Part shown: in pieces, positions 43,378 through 44,571 of the stretch
Layout: each line of letters starts with the position of its first letter
Position numbering within the stretch: position 1 is the stretch's first letter
DNA from: Candidatus Saccharibacteria bacterium RIFCSPHIGHO2_12_FULL_47_16b
Lineage (GTDB): Bacteria > Patescibacteriota > Saccharimonadia > Saccharimonadales > UBA10212
DNA: 44,571 bases
Direction of reading: 5' to 3'
Assembly (NCBI GenBank): GCA_001790525.1
Contig: MGCU01000027.1
Coordinates: 1 to 44,571 of the forward strand
Program-made: the position numbers and the translations under genes
The notes under the pieces: generated by a model
Databases searched by the model: none
The model's input: only the letters and a program-made list of their open reading frames with translations
What the model was told of the DNA's origin: nothing

Positions 43378-43805
43378 ATCGGGGGAGTCGCGGCGATACC
43401 ATTATTGAAGTAATGCTTAGTATCGTTTTGATCGGCTCGGCGGTAGCTTTAGCCGTATCGATGTCTAACCATAACCTCAATATCGGCATTGGCACGACCC
43501 AGCGCAGCCAGGCCCTATCCATTACTCAAGGCCAAATCGAACGCATCCGCAATGCCTATATCAATAATGACCCGGTGCTTAATAGCTATAAATCCAACCA
43601 GCCTTATTGCATATTGGGCGATGGCAGTACGGCCGAGGTCGACGCCCAAGATTCAAAATGCGCCGGCCTAAATGGCAGTCAGTACACGGTGTCTGTGGTC
43701 TATAGTGACGCCACCAAAATATTCACTGCCACAACTACTTGGATCTCCAATGCCAGCGGCAGCGGTCAGGACGAACTAAAACTATCTTATAAACTACCGG
43801 GCTAA
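43353..43805 (+). CDS. Pilin-like protein (start revised from 43215; exact start uncertain)
   Basis: MGGSKVGSHRGSRGDTIIEVMLSIVLIGSAVALAVSMSN prepilin-like N-terminus. Confidence 0.75.
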   Translation: MGGSKVGSHRGSRGDTIIEVMLSIVLIGSAVALAVSMSNHNLNIGIGTTQRSQALSITQGQIERIRNAYINNDPVLNSYKSNQPYCILGDGSTAEVDAQDSKCAGLNGSQYTVSVVYSDATKIFTATTTWISNASGSGQDELKLSYKLPG

Positions 43806-43850
43806 GGGAAGAAGCATGAATTATGAAGTATGAATTAAGAAGCAAGAAGC
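43806..43850. repeat. Single-arm heptad array overlapping a pilin start
   Basis: gaattat-gaagtat-gaattaa-gaagcaa-gaagcaa-gcc. Confidence 0.7.
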
Positions 43851-44482
43851 AAGCCACGGCCGGATTCACAGTTGTCGAACTCACGATAGCTACAGCGGTC
43901 TTCGCTACCGTCCTGCTGGTTGGCCTGGCCAGCTTTTTGGGGGTTGGCAAAGTTTATTACAAAGGCGTTACCTTAACCCAAACTCAAGCAGTCGCCCAGC
44001 AGATTTTGACTCAAGTTACCAGCGATATCCAGTTTGCGCCGACTATTGTGACAGCTAAAGCTACCGGCGATGGCGCAAGCTACTTTCTTTGCCTCGGCAA
44101 CATTCGTTATACATTTAACCTCTATCAAAAGGTCGATTTAGCCGATCACGATAATCAGACTAAATTTGGATTGTTGCGCGACAGTCTCCCGGGCAGCACC
44201 GGCTGTAATAGTCCTTTTGGCGACGGCGCGGTGGCGCTCAATAATCCAACCGAAATACTCGGCAACAAGATACGGCTGGCTAACTTAAGTTTAAGCCCGG
44301 CCAAAAATACCGCCGGTGGCGATGTGACCGATCTTTGGGATTTGACAGTCAAAGTGGCTTATGGCGATGACGATGTTTTGACTAATCCCGGCGCCGAGAA
44401 CGTAACCTGCGATGCCAACCTAAACTCCACCCAGTTCTGTTCAGTCAGTTCACAAACTACTACCGTTAGTCGAGGTCTATAG
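43823..44482 (+). CDS. Pilin-like protein
   Basis: KKQATAG|FTVVELTIATAVFATVLLVGLASF prepilin motif. Confidence 0.82.
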   Translation: MKYELRSKKQATAGFTVVELTIATAVFATVLLVGLASFLGVGKVYYKGVTLTQTQAVAQQILTQVTSDIQFAPTIVTAKATGDGASYFLCLGNIRYTFNLYQKVDLADHDNQTKFGLLRDSLPGSTGCNSPFGDGAVALNNPTEILGNKIRLANLSLSPAKNTAGGDVTDLWDLTVKVAYGDDDVLTNPGAENVTCDANLNSTQFCSVSSQTTTVSRGL

Positions 44483-44512
44483 GTATAATTATGCTTATGC
44501 TGTTGAGGTCTG

Positions 44513-44571
44513 TCCTTGGGAAAATCCAAAAATTGATTAGGAAAAATTACAAAATTTTACCTTTCTTTTCC
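44513..44571. repeat. Probable left half of a third ccttgg-family element, truncated by the window edge
   Basis: gaggtctgtccttgggaaaatcc resembles gaggttcgtccttggaaaaag at 15426. Confidence 0.45.

Noticed and set aside
1-44571. Diversity-generating retroelement or group II intron as source of the repeats
   Set aside because: No reverse transcriptase, maturase or TR/VR pair recognised; cannot be excluded elsewhere in the genome.
1-44571. tRNA or rRNA genes
   Set aside because: No T-loop/acceptor arrangement or rRNA segment recognised by eye; a tRNAscan/barrnap run would be decisive.

Overview
This 44.6 kb window looks like a gene-dense chromosomal segment of a Patescibacteria/CPR-type bacterium using the standard code; the lineage is inferred from gene content and is not proven. 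Housekeeping genes include fpg, holA, rpsT, a DHH-like protein, truB, rpsO, pnp, a uracil-DNA glycosylase, RNase J, ftsK, rpsF-ssb-rpsR, efp, tlyA, ychF and purH. A type IV pilus operon (pilM, N, O, B, T, C, pilins, pilD) fills 33-44.5 kb. No tRNA, rRNA, CRISPR array or transposase was recognised. The strongest unexplained signal is a dispersed class of about 23 degenerate repeats with 7-nt periodicity. Most consist of a heptad arm, a short centre and an inverted heptad arm, and several are flanked by short hairpins that mirror adjacent host sequence. They fill most intergenic gaps in the housekeeping and pilus operons. They also sit in frame inside the fpg, truB, pilD and probably udg coding sequences. 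Further signals are two families of nested palindromic elements, a probable transcription attenuator with a leader peptide near 19.05-19.2 kb, several near-consensus promoters that place the start codon at or next to the expected transcription start, and a MOSC-domain gene remnant. All calls come from reading the sequence by eye; no searches or folding programs were run.
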